A stretch of 64,000 bases of DNA. Origin: Kryptolebias marmoratus (Eukaryota; Chordata; Actinopteri; Cyprinodontiformes; Rivulidae). Below the pieces are notes generated by a model. The model had not been told where the DNA came from and ran no database searches. It was given only the letters and a program-made list of their open reading frames with translations. Position numbers and translations under genes: made by a program. Positions 49,040 through 60,212 of the stretch are shown piece after piece (the first letter of the stretch is position 1; the number at the start of each line of letters is the position of its first letter). The DNA is taken from the NCBI RefSeq assembly GCF_001649575.2, contig NC_051446.1:20197726-20261725 (forward strand). Direction: 5' to 3'.

Positions 49040-50240
49040 TCCCTCTTTAAATCTGCGAGCAGACTAATCATCTCTTGACACCTACCTCCTCTGTAACTCC
49101 ACTTACCACATTTTATTCTAATTGATTTCGATTTTAATTCATTAATTTTGCCCGTGGAGCACCTGCAGCACATTGATAGTTATCAGGGCCCCACCTGGAG
49201 CTTCGTCTCCGAAAAGAAGATGAGTTTCAGAGAGCGTTTCAACAACCGTCTGTTACATCATCGTTATGTGCTAGTTTAGATTTGTTCTTGCGCAAAACAC
49301 TGCAAAAATAAGACACAAACTGGAAGTAAATTCAAACTTTTTAGACTAAATGAGCTAAAGTAGGTTTTAGAGAAAAAAAAAAGGGAACGGATGTTAAACA
49401 TAAATGTGACAGAATGTGTTTCGTTACGGTAAACACTGACGAATTTTAGAGGCAAAAATGGCACGGGCTGAAAAAAAAAACTCAGCTCAAGCTGATAAAA
49501 AGAGCTTTTAGTACAAGAAGGTCACCTAAAACTCAGCTTGAATTTCTATTAGATTTATCACAATGAAAAAAAAATCTGAAGTGGTGAAAGCTGAAGGTTT
49601 TGTTTCGGCTCTCACAGTTTAATCAAACTGAGCTTCGATGAAATGCTTTAAAACTGAAAAGAGCAAAACATGACAAATAAATCTTAAGAATTTACAAAAC
49701 CTGAAGCATTTCGCTGGAAAAATGAGTGAAAATATTACAGCAGAAAAACAAGTTAGTAAATTCTTCATTTGGAAAAAAGAGAATTATAAACTAACACCCA
49801 TATTCAAAAGTTCATTTTATCTTTAATTGTTTTTATTTTGGTATTCATTCATTTCTTTTGTAAATTAATTGAAAATCACATCAGTTTTGACCAAATGGGG
49901 GGGGCTTAAACTTTGGCACTCATTACAAAGTCATAAAGATCGCACCGGTCATAAAATTAAAAAAATAATAAAATTATGAAGAAACAAAATCTGCACATTT
50001 CCTCAAATTTAACATTTGTAAGCAAAATATGTGACAAGCTGCAAAAAAACAGCCAAAGTTACTGAAAATAGATTCAAAATGGTGACTTCCTTGGGATAAA
50101 GAAGTCTGACAATTTTGATATATTGTTAGATATTTATGCTCAGATTTATTGAGTAAAGTATGCAGATAAAAATGCTTTGTTTACACTGAGTGCGTACCTG
50201 CATTTCAGAACTGCATGGCAATATATAATTCAGGATGACC
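49040..50240. other. Gene-free stretch downstream of mmp21
   Basis: AT-rich unique sequence with homopolymers. No exon or recognisable repeat. Confidence 0.4.
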
Positions 50241-50242
50241 TT

Positions 50243-50252
50243 TTTATTTATT
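50243..50252 (-). terminator. mmp21: Probable mmp21 poly(A) signals
   Basis: Two overlapping AATAAA hexamers on the minus strand, about 355 bp beyond the mmp21 stop codon. This would give a 3' UTR of roughly 370-390 nt. Confidence 0.5.
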
Positions 50253-50605
50253 TCAAAGTCTGTAATAATTACCTTTAATTAAACTGCATTTGTTCATGAG
50301 GAGACTAAATAAATGTTCTACAGATGTACTCACACTGATACCAGAAAAATCTGAGTCATAAAACATATTTGTGCAAACAAACTCAACATCTCCAAGGAGA
50401 AAAAGATAAACAACAGCTGTTACATAAAATATTAACGCTCTTCTGTGAAAATAAGCCAACAAGAATGTTGTTTTTGTCTTTTAAATAGAATTACGCTGCT
50501 GAAAAGATTAAACGGCGAGTGTGTGGAGACACACGGCAGCATGTTTACCTACAGGTAAATCAGCTGGCTACATCTGTACGCGCGGTTTAATTCAGCTCCG
50601 CGCCC

Positions 50606-53600
50606 TCAGCGGGTTAGTTTGAGAGCAGAAGGATGAACGTTGCAGATGTCAAACCACTGCTGATCCACCTGCTTGTGCGGCAGCAAGCCGTTCCGAGGCA
50701 GGAAGGGCCGGCGCCAGCGCTCGCGGCTGCCCGCCACTCGCCAGAAGCGCGTGCCCTTGAGCAGAAAGATGGCACCGTGGGTGTAGGAGAAGTAGGCGGC
50801 GTCGATGTTGCCATCTGGATGGTCTCCTCTCTCCACTGGAGGGAAAACGTCTCTGATGGGTTTGGGGAAGCCTCTTGCCAAGCTGCTGCCTTCCACGCTG
50901 AATGCATACACCTGTTTGGACAGAAATCTGCCTAATTACAACAAATCACTGAGAAAACTGCATTTCTGTCTGCAGGAATGCCTTCTTTTAGAACACTAAT
51001 AAAACAATAACAGTACATATTACGTACTGGGTATGTACTGGGTGCTTACAAGTTAAATTAAGTTGCCAAATCGATCATGCGAGTTTGCTCGCTGTGGCAA
51101 CCCCTGAAGAAGGAAGCAGCTGAAAGAACGTCTTACTTACCAAGTATGCACCCAGTATGTACCAGGTATGCACCAGATGTGTACCCGGTTCTTCCAGATA
51201 AGTACCTAGTACATGCAAGTTAATTACTAGGTACATATCTGGTGTGTATTTCTTAGTACCAGATGTGTACCAGCCTGTAGCATGTACTGTTACCATCATT
51301 TCTTTATATTTTGCCTTAAAGGAGTCAGTATTTGTCATATTTTAAAGTGTTATTGAGTAACATTTGTTTTGGATTCCTGAAAATCTTTCAAAATATATAT
51401 TTGGATTTTTGCTGTTTTTTAAAAAAATGCCTATTTGTATCTTTAGGCCTTTTGTTATAAGCAGTCCGTCACAAAAACACATCTTTTTTTAGCTGAATTT
51501 AAAAAAAATACCATAGATAACATAAATTGTCAGGCATAAAATAGTATTTTGGCTCCAACAAGTACGTTGAGTACAGATTTCAACCTACCATTCCTCTTCC
51601 AAACACTTTAAATAAATCCTCATGCACTTTTTCAAGCCCTTCGCTCAGGCAAATGTAATTTGTTTTAATCTGAAAGCAACAATCTGGTGTCTGAAGTCGC
51701 CACCAACTACAACAGGCCTGACGCTGTAGTCATTTCCTCTTTGGACAATGAGAAGTTTAATCCTGTTTACAGTTTTGTTTGCAATAAAAAAAAGAAAAGC
51801 TGAATGATTTTTTTGCTCAACAGAGAGGTTGGGTTTGTTCAACTTCATATGATCAGGTTTGCAAAACTGAAATTATTCCATTAATTTTGGGCGAATGTTG
51901 GAAAACCTGTAAAGGAACAACCCTCTGCTTGTGTTTCTGCAGCTGTAGAAGTGAAAGTGGTAGATCCAAAACCTGATGAGATTTTGCATCTTAATTTAAC
52001 TCCATTAAAAAAAAGGTGGATTATTCTTACTAGAGTGCCTTTGAAGAAGTAGATGTGGGAGTCCCTCCTGTCGTAAAAGGCTGTGTCGATGGGAGCGGGC
52101 ACCCCGGGGAAACCTTCAGAAATCATCCTCGGGTACCGATGACCATCCGGCTCCTGAATGAACACCTGATCGTTCTCAATTCTGTACCTCCAAAACTGAG
52201 TACCTGTTTTTGAAAAGAAGAACCAACTGTTTGCATCACTGAGAGTCAAATGACCTCTCATTTGCAGAAAACTGTTCCCCTACCCTTAAAAAAGTAAACG
52301 GCGTCTCTTTTCCTGGACCACACGTGGACGTGTGCATCCACCCCGTCGCTGGGAAGCCCGTGCCAGCCGATCTGCAGCGCCACCGGATCGCCGTAACGTG
52401 TTCTGTTGTTTCTGTTCTCGTACAGCCAGTACCAGCCGTCCCTCAGGAAGTAGGTGTTGAAGCGGACGATCGCGTCTCCAGAAGGCGTCTTCTCCTTCCT
52501 GATCCAGTCGAACACCGTATCAAACCGGCCTTTACACGCACCTGCAATCAAACAGTTTGCTTTTCTGTTAGCTTGTTCCCGTCAGTCTCTTCAGTTTTTG
52601 CGTATCCAGCAGGTGACGGCATAATCCTGTACCATACAGATGCTGTATAGCCTTTCTGTCCATCCAGTCCATCTCAAAACTTGACTCATGAGGCAGATAG
52701 CTGGGCTGCATGATGGATCCAGGTCTGTAGGTGTGGGGAAGTCCCAAAACGTGGCCGATCTCATGAACCGCCACCTAACAGGCAGGGAATTCAAAGTGCT
52801 GTTACTCCACCTGTCCGTATTCCTGTCAACCGTTCCTGATCCGATGCTTACTTTGAGGAGGCTGATTCCGCTGTGAGAGCTGGGAGCCGTGAAATGCTCG
52901 TCGTCGTCGAAGTGGATGTCACCAAGGAACCAGGCGTGAGCAAACTCCTGTCCCGTTCCGTCAAACTTCTGACTGCATCCCAGATGTCTTCCTGTGCAGA
53001 GGACAAAGGTCCTGGATAATTAAAATGCACCGGTGTCCTTTTGCAGTGCAGTATTCAACACAACCGCCAAGGATGGGGATATATGATAAAAAAATCAATT
53101 TTTGATGCTCAAAGTTGGGGCAAATCTTGCAGCTGCTGCAGTCTACGTTGGTTTTCACCTCTTTTAAACTGTTTTACTGATGCTTCTGATTTTATCACCT
53201 CATAAAATTGTCAAAAATGGAATTTAAAATTTACCACCTTTCTTTAAAATTTGAGAAATGACCGAATATCCAAGGACTAGAATTCCTTAAAGGAATGCAT
53301 GTCGACAGTCAACTTTCTTGGCAGAGTTTAATTCAAGATGGTCACCAGAGCTACATCTTGGAGTATGTTTTGAGGATGACTCTCAGCTACCATCACGGCA
53401 AATTTTAATTTAACATCTGTAAAACTGACTGAGTATAGCCATTTTTGTGTTTACTAAGGTCAGTTGGCTGTGGTGGCCATCTTGAATTGGTGCGACTACA
53501 AAATGTAACCGGTTGGAGATGTACATTCAGTGATAACTTTCTGAGAGCTTCATTAAAATCCATCCAGTGCTTCAGGAAATAACAGACATTATTGTCCTAT

Positions 53601-55310
53601 CTCCTTTGGCAGAGGGAGATTTAAACTGTATAAAATGTAAAAATGGTCATATGAGGAGGAAACTGCTCTCCCCAGGTGTGATGTTCCAAAATCTTGGCAC
53701 TCAAACTGTTTCAGATCTGCATCTTGATGCAGTTTGAGTCACCAGAATCCAAAGCTGCTCAAAATAAATTCACATCAAATCTGGTAAAGCTTTTGGTGAG
53801 CTGCTGTAAAAAACACGGGACAGTTAACTATTCTGGTTACTTAGGAAGCCAAAGTACAGATTTTTTCGACTTCTACGTCCAAATGAGCGTCTTGGCTGAT
53901 GCCTACCTGTGCCGAAGCCCAGCTTGATATCAACTTCCTCCAGCGGCGACCGCGCGTCCTCCACAAACTCCAGCGGCGACACCTCGCTCCACATCCTGAA
54001 GGCCAGCCTGAAGACGTACCTCTGCTCCTCCACGGTCAGCTGACTGCTGTAGCCCTCTCCGATCAGCCGCCACCTCAGCACCGTCTTGGAAAACGCCGCT
54101 GAACCGGATCCACCCAGATCTCTCCTCCGGCGCCTTTCCAACACGAGAGAGGCGAGGCGACGCTTTCTGCGCCTCGCTGCGTCGCCCTGGCTTGTGTTCG
54201 CGCCGTCGTAGCTGAAGCTGTCCGGCGACGTCGCATTCGCGTTCGTATCGTTGGAAACGCCCACGAGGAGACTTTCTGTGTTGTTAAAACTGAACGCGTC
54301 ATCTTCTGAGGAATTAGCAGAGCTGCCGAAGGCGTCACTTGCTGTGTTGTCGCTGTCAGTCTCATTAAAGCCGTCCGTCTGACTGGTCTCGGGTTCTACA
54401 GGGGCGTCCGGGTCCGTCTTCTTGTCAGGGACCCCGCACCTCGGTTTGTTCATCGCCTCCTTCGTGGCCTCATCGAACGCCCCGGTAACAGGCAGGCCTG
54501 ACACCCTCTGGAACTCTTTAAGGGCTGAAACGAATGCCTGGTTCTCAGCTTGGCTTTTGTGGAGCTCATGGGGACCACTTTGAGGACTGTCCCTCGATCG
54601 AGACACTGATGTCCCCTCCTGGATTCTGGCTTGCAGGTCATCCAGGAAGTCATCCGGGAAAGAAGCGTCTGAATCCAACAACTGGTTCTCCTCCCAGTCA
54701 ACCGGCTTGATGAACCCATATCTGGAGAGAAAGAGCTGGAAGAAGATCCAGAACTTAATCATTAGGTGACAAAACTGGAAAAACATTACTTAATTAAAGA
54801 ACTAGCATTCCTTGAAGGAATGTCTGCAGCCTTTAATGCCAGAGCTTTAGACGGAGATCATCTTAAAATGATGGAGTTGAAGCCTTCTGGTCAAAATTTG
54901 AGAAGTCATATGCCAGATGTCACACTTAGACTGTGTTAATAACTTTCAGCTACTACCACATGAGATTTGAGCTGAATTTCTGTAAAAGCGCCTGAAATGT
55001 AGCCATTTTTGCGTTGAGTTGGGTTGATTCGCTGTGACGTCCATCTTCCACTGGATCGATGTACGCCCAACATTTACTTTCTGACCGTTTCAGTAAAATC
55101 CATCCAGTGGTTCATGAGATATTTTGCTAACAGGCGCAGACACAAGGCGATTAAAAAGTTTACCTCAGCTTCGAACTCATCTGCTACAGCAGGAGCGTGG
55201 CGAGACGGCGGCGTCTGCACGTCCGAGTGATCCCGGTTGTGGAAAAGCTTCTCGGCGCCGCTCGAGTTGGTCAGAAAAAGCAAAGCGATCAGCTGGATGA
55301 AAGTCAGCAT
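50606..55310 (-). CDS. mmp21: Matrix metalloproteinase 21, complete 7-exon gene
   Basis: Secreted zinc endopeptidase; in vertebrates MMP21 is needed for left-right axis determination. Coding exons, 5' to 3': 55164-55310, 53907-54735, 52852-52991, 52633-52774, 52284-52541, 52031-52203, 50606-50911, all with GT/AG sites and matching phase, giving 664 aa. Signal peptide at residues 1-19; cysteine switch PRCGVPD with Cys149; basic cleavage sites RRRKRR (237-242) and RRRRR (250-254); zinc site [11 protein letters not shown] (376-386) with Met-turn SIMQP; four-bladed hemopexin domain from about 420, framed by Cys422 and Cys653. Human MMP21 is 569 aa; most of the excess is an 83-residue acidic Ser/Asn-rich linker between switch and cleavage site. 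Introns 1 and 2 carry Helitron-like repeats. All catalytic residues are present, so it looks functional. Confidence 0.95.
51001..51300. repeat. GTAC-rich degenerate repeats and LINE-tail fragment in mmp21 intron 6
   Basis: Variants of 'gtaccagatgtgtacc', 'gtacctagtac' and 'agtatgcacccagtatgtacc' recur irregularly. In the middle, 'gctcgctgtggcaacccctg' followed by 'gaaggaagcagctgaaagaa' (near 51088-51127) resembles a common teleost non-LTR 3' tail. Confidence 0.5.
53272..53590 (-). repeat. Helitron-like family, copy I (mmp21 intron 2)
   Basis: The 3' end is intact. Reading the minus strand, a hairpin ATTCCTTTAAGGAAT (53282-53296) is followed by T and then CTAG (53277-53280) and the host base T. 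The monomer blocks ('gactctcagctaccatcac', 'ggtggccatcttgaattgg', 'ccatccagtgcttcaggaaat') follow upstream. Confidence 0.8.
54800..55141 (-). repeat. Helitron-like family, copy J (mmp21 intron 1)
   Basis: On the minus strand the element ends with a hairpin CATTCCTTCAAGGAATG (54806-54822), then CTAG (54802-54805), then T. The opposite edge, with TCATGAGATATTTTGCTAACAG, ends near 55135, about 20-30 bp from the exon 1 donor (55162-55163). Confidence 0.85.
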
Positions 55311-55362
55311 CGTGTCCTCGTGTGTCTGTGCGAAGCGGGATGAAACCCCGGAGCGGCTCGGC

Positions 55363-55368
55363 TTTATA
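55363..55368 (-). promoter_or_regulatory. mmp21: mmp21 TATA box
   Basis: A minus-strand TATAAA in the context CCTATAAAGCC lies 53 bp upstream of the mmp21 ATG, which predicts a start site near 55335 and a 5' UTR of about 25 nt. Confidence 0.55.
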
Positions 55369-55643
55369 GGAACATCCGGAGTTTCTCCACCCACCTGAAG
55401 GGCGCGACCGCTCGAGGGCGGCACACTTTTTGCAGCTGTGGGTGAAAAGTAAACGCGTTTTAAGTCGGCCACGGACGTGTCGCTCGTGCTCCGACGACTT
55501 TAATGAACTGTCACTAAACTGTGGAAAAAGTAAAACGCTTCACTTTTATCTGAGCAGTGAAAGGGTTAGGGTTCCAACACCGGAGTCTTTTACAATAAAA
55601 AAAACTGAATGAGGTTTGTTTTTGAAAATAATTTACATTTTAC

Positions 55644-55649
55644 TTTATT
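55644..55649 (-). terminator. uros: Probable uros poly(A) signal
   Basis: A minus-strand AATAAA 122 bp beyond the uros stop codon and about 280 bp before the mmp21 TATA box, so the two tandem genes are very tightly packed. Confidence 0.55.
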
Positions 55650-55770
55650 AAAAGCCAGTTTTTTTTTTTTTTACTTTTCAGTGCAAATTTGAAGCTCAAA
55701 CATTGGTAAAAAAAAAAAAAAAAAAAAAGATTGAAGTCAAAGAAATCTATAGTAGTATATAAATCAGTGG

Positions 55771-58700
55771 TCACTGCAGAGCCTCGGTTATGGCTGCTGC
55801 CAGGTGCTCAGCTGTCGGCTTCTCCGCAGTGCAGCTCACTCTCAGACCTGCTGCGGCCATGGCGTCCCGCGTGGTCGGCCCGATGGCTGCGAACTGGAAA
55901 CCAAACCACACTTTGAGGCGCCGGAAACATAAACATCTTTTTGAGCGCGACTTTGTTAAAAAATGCTGCACCTTTATGCGAGTCAGCCGGTCACCTGACA
56001 GCCTCCGGATCGCTTTCAAGCAAAACGTCACTCCGGACGGGCTGAAGAAGCCCACGCTCGCTGGAGCGCCCTGGAGAAAAAAAAACGAAAATAAATGAAA
56101 AGGCATATCACTCCCCACCTTCCGTGCCAGAGTTGAAAACTAACATCATTTTATGATAAGACGAGATGGAGTTTTCGCCGTTTTGGTCAAATTGTGTAAA
56201 TTAAGTGTGATCCTCTGCAACACGGGGAGATCTTGCAGGATTTGATGAAGCTCAAATGATGTAATGAGGATGACTCTCAGCTCCAACCACACCTAACTTT
56301 AGCTCAAACCCAGTTGTAGCCATTTTTATGTGTTTTAACATCAGCTTGGCCGTGGCAACCATCTTGTTTTGTGCTGATTCCAAAAGTTAATCATTTGTAG
56401 GCGAACATCTGGTGATTACTTTCTGGTTCGTGAGATATTTTGCTGACACTACAGACAAACGAGCACACACACATACGGACGGGCAGTTTGCTAAATAGAA
56501 AAAGTGTTTTTTTAAAAGAAACAACAAAAAAGGAGATGAAGTTTCACCTGCTCGGTGAAATAGTTCTTCAGATTCTTCTCCAGATCAGGATGCTCGGTGG
56601 TTTGATAGACAGTCAGCGTCTCCAGAGGAACCCCTGGAAACAAAGAAACAGATCCCCACAGTGGCAAAAAAGGTAATGCAATCACTATTTTGTTAATTAG
56701 CTTAACCCCAAAGGGCGTTTTATCGACCTGAGCTTTAATTGTGAGACACAAAAAGAGGAGAATGCTCACCGTGTTCCCTCAAAGCCGTGGGCAAGACTTC
56801 TCTTTTAATTGAACCACAGGGGAAAAGAAGTGGCGGGATATTTTTATCCTCTCCTAAGAAAGGAATCAAGCATCAAGTCATACACGTTATTAGAACAATT
56901 AAAAGATTCTATTAACGTCGAGACTGATGAAGGAGCACAAAAATTTAAATATATCACAGCGTACTTTGGATGATGAAAGGTGATAAGACGTCTGCGGTAC
57001 CGGTGTCCTCCCCCAGCGGCGTCAGACCCAGACTCTGCACTGTGGACAAAGATTAAAACAACCCTGTTCAAAAAAATAATAAAACTTTATCTATAAAAGG
57101 TTAGAAGAAACAAAAACACCAGGTGGAGAATTTCACACCTTGCTAGGTTGAAAAAGAGAATTAAGAGAGCCTTTAAATAGGATTATATTTATATCAGAGT
57201 AAAAAGTAAATTATCATAAAGAGTTTCAGTCTTAAAAAAACAACAACATTTTGTTCTTCTTTTCCAGTTTCAATTTTAAGGTCTTAATAATAAGAATAAA
57301 GTTATTTTAACATTAAAAGAGGAACCAAAATTAAGTCCAGCCCTGGCCTAGAAAAAAAATGTACATTTTCACTTATGCCTTGCGTAAATGAACAAGTGAT
57401 TTTATATTTCAGAAAAGTACATTGTGATAATAAGAAGTGTTAGTATTTTTGTACCTTATATATAAACTTTTCAAAAGGTTTTAGTAGTTTAGGCTGCAGC
57501 ACTGAAATATATCATAACTAGAGACGGGACAGGAAACCGGACCTTGATGTCACAAAGGACGAGCGCCCCCTGGTGGCTGGCTGCAGTATGAGTTTTAAGC
57601 CCCGCCCCTCCATGAAAACAAATGGGACATACATTCGGATATTGTTCATTTGTGTAGTTCTTACCATGCAGCTGTATGTTTAGTTACTCAACGCTTAAAA
57701 AGTGTCACGTTACACTGATTGACACGTGCCCGTCAGCGAGTTGGGAGGGTGTGTAAGCGGGACAAAACGGCGGCGCCCAAACAAAACCGAGCAGCGCGAG
57801 AAGACAGCGAAGCTTCGTCCATCTTTAACGATGATGATTTTACCAGATAAATAAGTAAATAAATAACAATATTAAAGACAGTAGAGCTCTCTGCTCTCTT
57901 GGGCTTAACTTTATTATCGACATGAGTTTAATGTCAAAACTTGGAAACAAATGAATATTTTTTCCCCCATTAAAGTGACCCTAAAGCTGCTGAATTTAAA
58001 ACTAACCTGTGGTCTGGTAAATCTAAATGTGGGATTCCTGTAGGACATTTTAGACACAGCAGTATGGAGTTTAAAGTTGAAACTGAAAACATCTGATTTG
58101 TGACAATAAGAGCCACAAAGTGCTGAGCAGGAAAGGTCTCAGTGCCGCCAGATAAACAGAAAAAGTGTTTTATCTAAATAATCGAACACGACAATAAAGA
58201 AGTCACAGGATCAGGTAAAGCAAACTTTAGGAAGCAGCTGCTCGTTTCCTAAAGACCAAACCCTATCTCTGTTGTTCGCAGCAAACTGTCACTTGTGTAA
58301 AACGTCACACTGAGGGTGGTCAAACCGCTTCACACACAGGTGTCTGTCGCACTCCAACACATTTAGAATTGGTTGAAAAGGCCAACGACCCATGAAGAAA
58401 ATCCCTTGAAGAAAAACGTGGTGACGGATGATGTAGAAACTCACCTAACGCCGCAGTTGCCTTCCCAACCACATAGACGGATTTCAGGTTCCATTTGTCT
58501 TTTACACATTTGTCCCATTCTGAATAATAAAAGAAAAACATTATTTGTAACCAATGTAATTTTAATTCCTGGCTTGGCAGAAAAAGAGGAGGCTAACGGT
58601 TAAAATCTATTTGTTTCATGTGATAAATTCACCTTCTCGCCTTCCTTCTGCTTCCAAACACGTCTTCACAGCCTCCACAGCTCTCGGACTGGTAAATATC

Positions 58701-59373
58701 AGTCCGCCGTGTTTCTCTGGTTGGAAAAGCTGAAAAACAAATATAACATTTTAAACTTTTAAAGGCGTTCCTAGAAGACACGGTTATAGCCCGCTGACTT
58801 CTATGCCAGAGTTTCAAACTAAGGTCGTCTTGGTCATTTTATGCGTGATGAGTTGTCCAGCTCAGATGGACAATTGTGGATGACCCTCAGCTACTACCAC
58901 ATCAAATTTTAGCTACATATGTGTAAAGCTGACTGAGTTAGAGACATTTTAGTGATGGCTAATGTTGATAAGCTGTAATGGCTGACTCCAAAAGGTAAAT
59001 ATTTTTAGATGCAACATTATCTTAAAGTTTAATTACAATTCACTTTGTGATTCAGGAGATATTTTGCTTAATGCCTGGCGCGTGAAGTTTAAGAAATGAA
59101 AATAAATGACGCATTGATTTAATTACTGGCAATTATTTACCTTATCCGACAGGGTGTTCAGTGAGACAAACTTAAAGGACAGAACTGGTATTAGGGTTGC
59201 TTTGTGTCCTTGTGATTCCAGCTCCTTTAGAGTCAAAACAATAAAAACACTTGGTTTAATTAAACAACATAATCTTAAAACCTGCTGGATTTTAAGAAAA
59301 TCGCGTCTACCTGAATGTAAGGATCAGGTCCAGACTCTCCGTCTCTTGGTTCTTTAAGGAGCAACACATGCAT
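55771..59373 (-). CDS. uros: Uroporphyrinogen-III synthase, complete 9-coding-exon gene
   Basis: Converts hydroxymethylbilane to uroporphyrinogen III, the fourth step of haem synthesis, in the cytosol. Coding exons, 5' to 3': 59311-59373, 59141-59224, 58633-58729, 58445-58519, 56965-57039, 56770-56853, 56548-56633, 55972-56070, 55771-55893. Phases agree and give 261 aa (human 265). Conserved stretches: MHVLLLKEP start, [13 protein letters not shown] (57-69), [13 protein letters not shown] (94-106), [16 protein letters not shown] with Tyr169 (human Tyr168), FFSPSG, AAIGPTT and a C-terminal SCTAEKPT. Cys73, the residue mutated in many human porphyria patients, is kept. The start codon is one base after an acceptor, so the 5' UTR lies mostly in a separate exon near 59820. 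Introns 3 and 8 (numbered with that leader exon as exon 1) carry Helitron-like copies. Confidence 0.95.
56105..56455 (-). repeat. Helitron-like family, copy K (uros intron)
   Basis: Carries 'gccagagttgaaaactaacatca', 'gactctcagctccaaccacac', 'gtggcaaccatcttg', 'aagttaatcatttgtag' and the head GTGAGATATTTTGCTGACA. It lies between uros coding exons 7 and 8. Confidence 0.7.
57515..57900. mobile_element. Degenerate teleost dispersed repeat in uros intron
   Basis: 'gcgccccctggtggctggctg', 'taagccccgcccctccatg' and 'aaatgggacat' form a motif series common in teleost genomes. Boundaries are uncertain and there is no coding capacity. The intron between uros coding exons 4 and 5 (57040-58444) is otherwise unique. 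Confidence 0.45.
58762..59085 (-). repeat. Helitron-like family, copy L (uros intron)
   Basis: Lies between uros coding exons 2 and 3. Blocks 'tatgccagagtttcaaactaagg', 'gaccctcagctactaccacatcaaattttagc' and the head CAGGAGATATTTTGCTTAATG. Confidence 0.7.
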
Positions 59374-59819
59374 CCTGACAAAGAAGGAGACTTAAACAAC
59401 ACAAGGTGAATTTTAACCTGCTGCTGCAACTTTCAGGAACTCAAATGTGCAGAAACCATAACAGACAAGAGGGGTGTGGAGGCTCTTTTAGCTCAGCTAC
59501 ACCCAAAAAACTGTCACATGCACGCTGATGATAGCAACACTGATGAGTCACGATTACGAAAAACGACTATTAAAATAGATAAATGTTGACAATGTACAGC
59601 TAAAGCCAGAGTCGAGAAGTTGGACAATGTTAGCTAAGTCGGTTTGTTATGGTTTACATTAGCAAAACATAATAGGTGACAGGTTAGCTGTCGTGACATC
59701 CTTATTGAAAGAACCAGTCGGTGATATTAACAGTTATTTCGCCTAGCATTTATAACGCCACAATACAACCAACGATAAAAGGTTAAAAAACACCAAAGCG
59801 TCGCATAAAATTGATGTAC

Positions 59820-59880
59820 CTTCAGCTGTTTATGTAGACCACTTCATTCTCAGTCAGGGAAGGGGTGTCCGTGGAGATGC
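59820..59880 (-). other. uros: Predicted uros 5' untranslated exon
   Basis: A donor CTGAAG|GTACATC at 59820 on the minus strand pairs with the acceptor (tctttgtcag) that ends at 59375, one base before the uros ATG exon. The upstream limit is a guess. No in-frame ATG in this piece is needed. Confidence 0.45.
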
Positions 59881-60212
59881 CTGTTTGATAATCTTATATA
59901 TCTTAAATATATTCACAAAACAAAATTAACAGACAGTATATTTATAATCGTATTATACAATTACATTGTGTAATCCAGTAATTATTACAGTAAAATACAG
60001 CTTTGAAAGTTAATTTAGTTTAGTTAAATGGTTTATTCCAGTTCCAACCGCTCCAATGAGCCGACATTGCGGCTCCGAACAGCGTTTCGAAACTATGCAT
60101 TTAGAGCCAAAATGGCGACCACTAAACGTTAGTTTCCAGCCTTTAACTTGTTGAACTTTAACCTTCTCCCCGCCCCACTTAAAAATATACACACGTGTTT
60201 TCACGCTTCGAC
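59881..60212. promoter_or_regulatory. Shared uros/bccip divergent promoter with YY1-type motif
   Basis: Under 0.4 kb separates the predicted uros leader exon from the bccip ATG, and the genes diverge. CAAAATGGCGACC at 60108-60120 fits the YY1 site (AAnATGGCG), typical of TATA-less housekeeping promoters. The ATG inside it starts a seven-codon frame (60112-60132, including stop), which would be a uORF if transcription starts upstream. Confidence 0.55.

Noticed and set aside
50633..50935. Plus-strand open frames opposite mmp21 exons (also 53899-54102 and 55790-56098)
   Set aside because: Shadows of the conserved coding exons on the minus strand.
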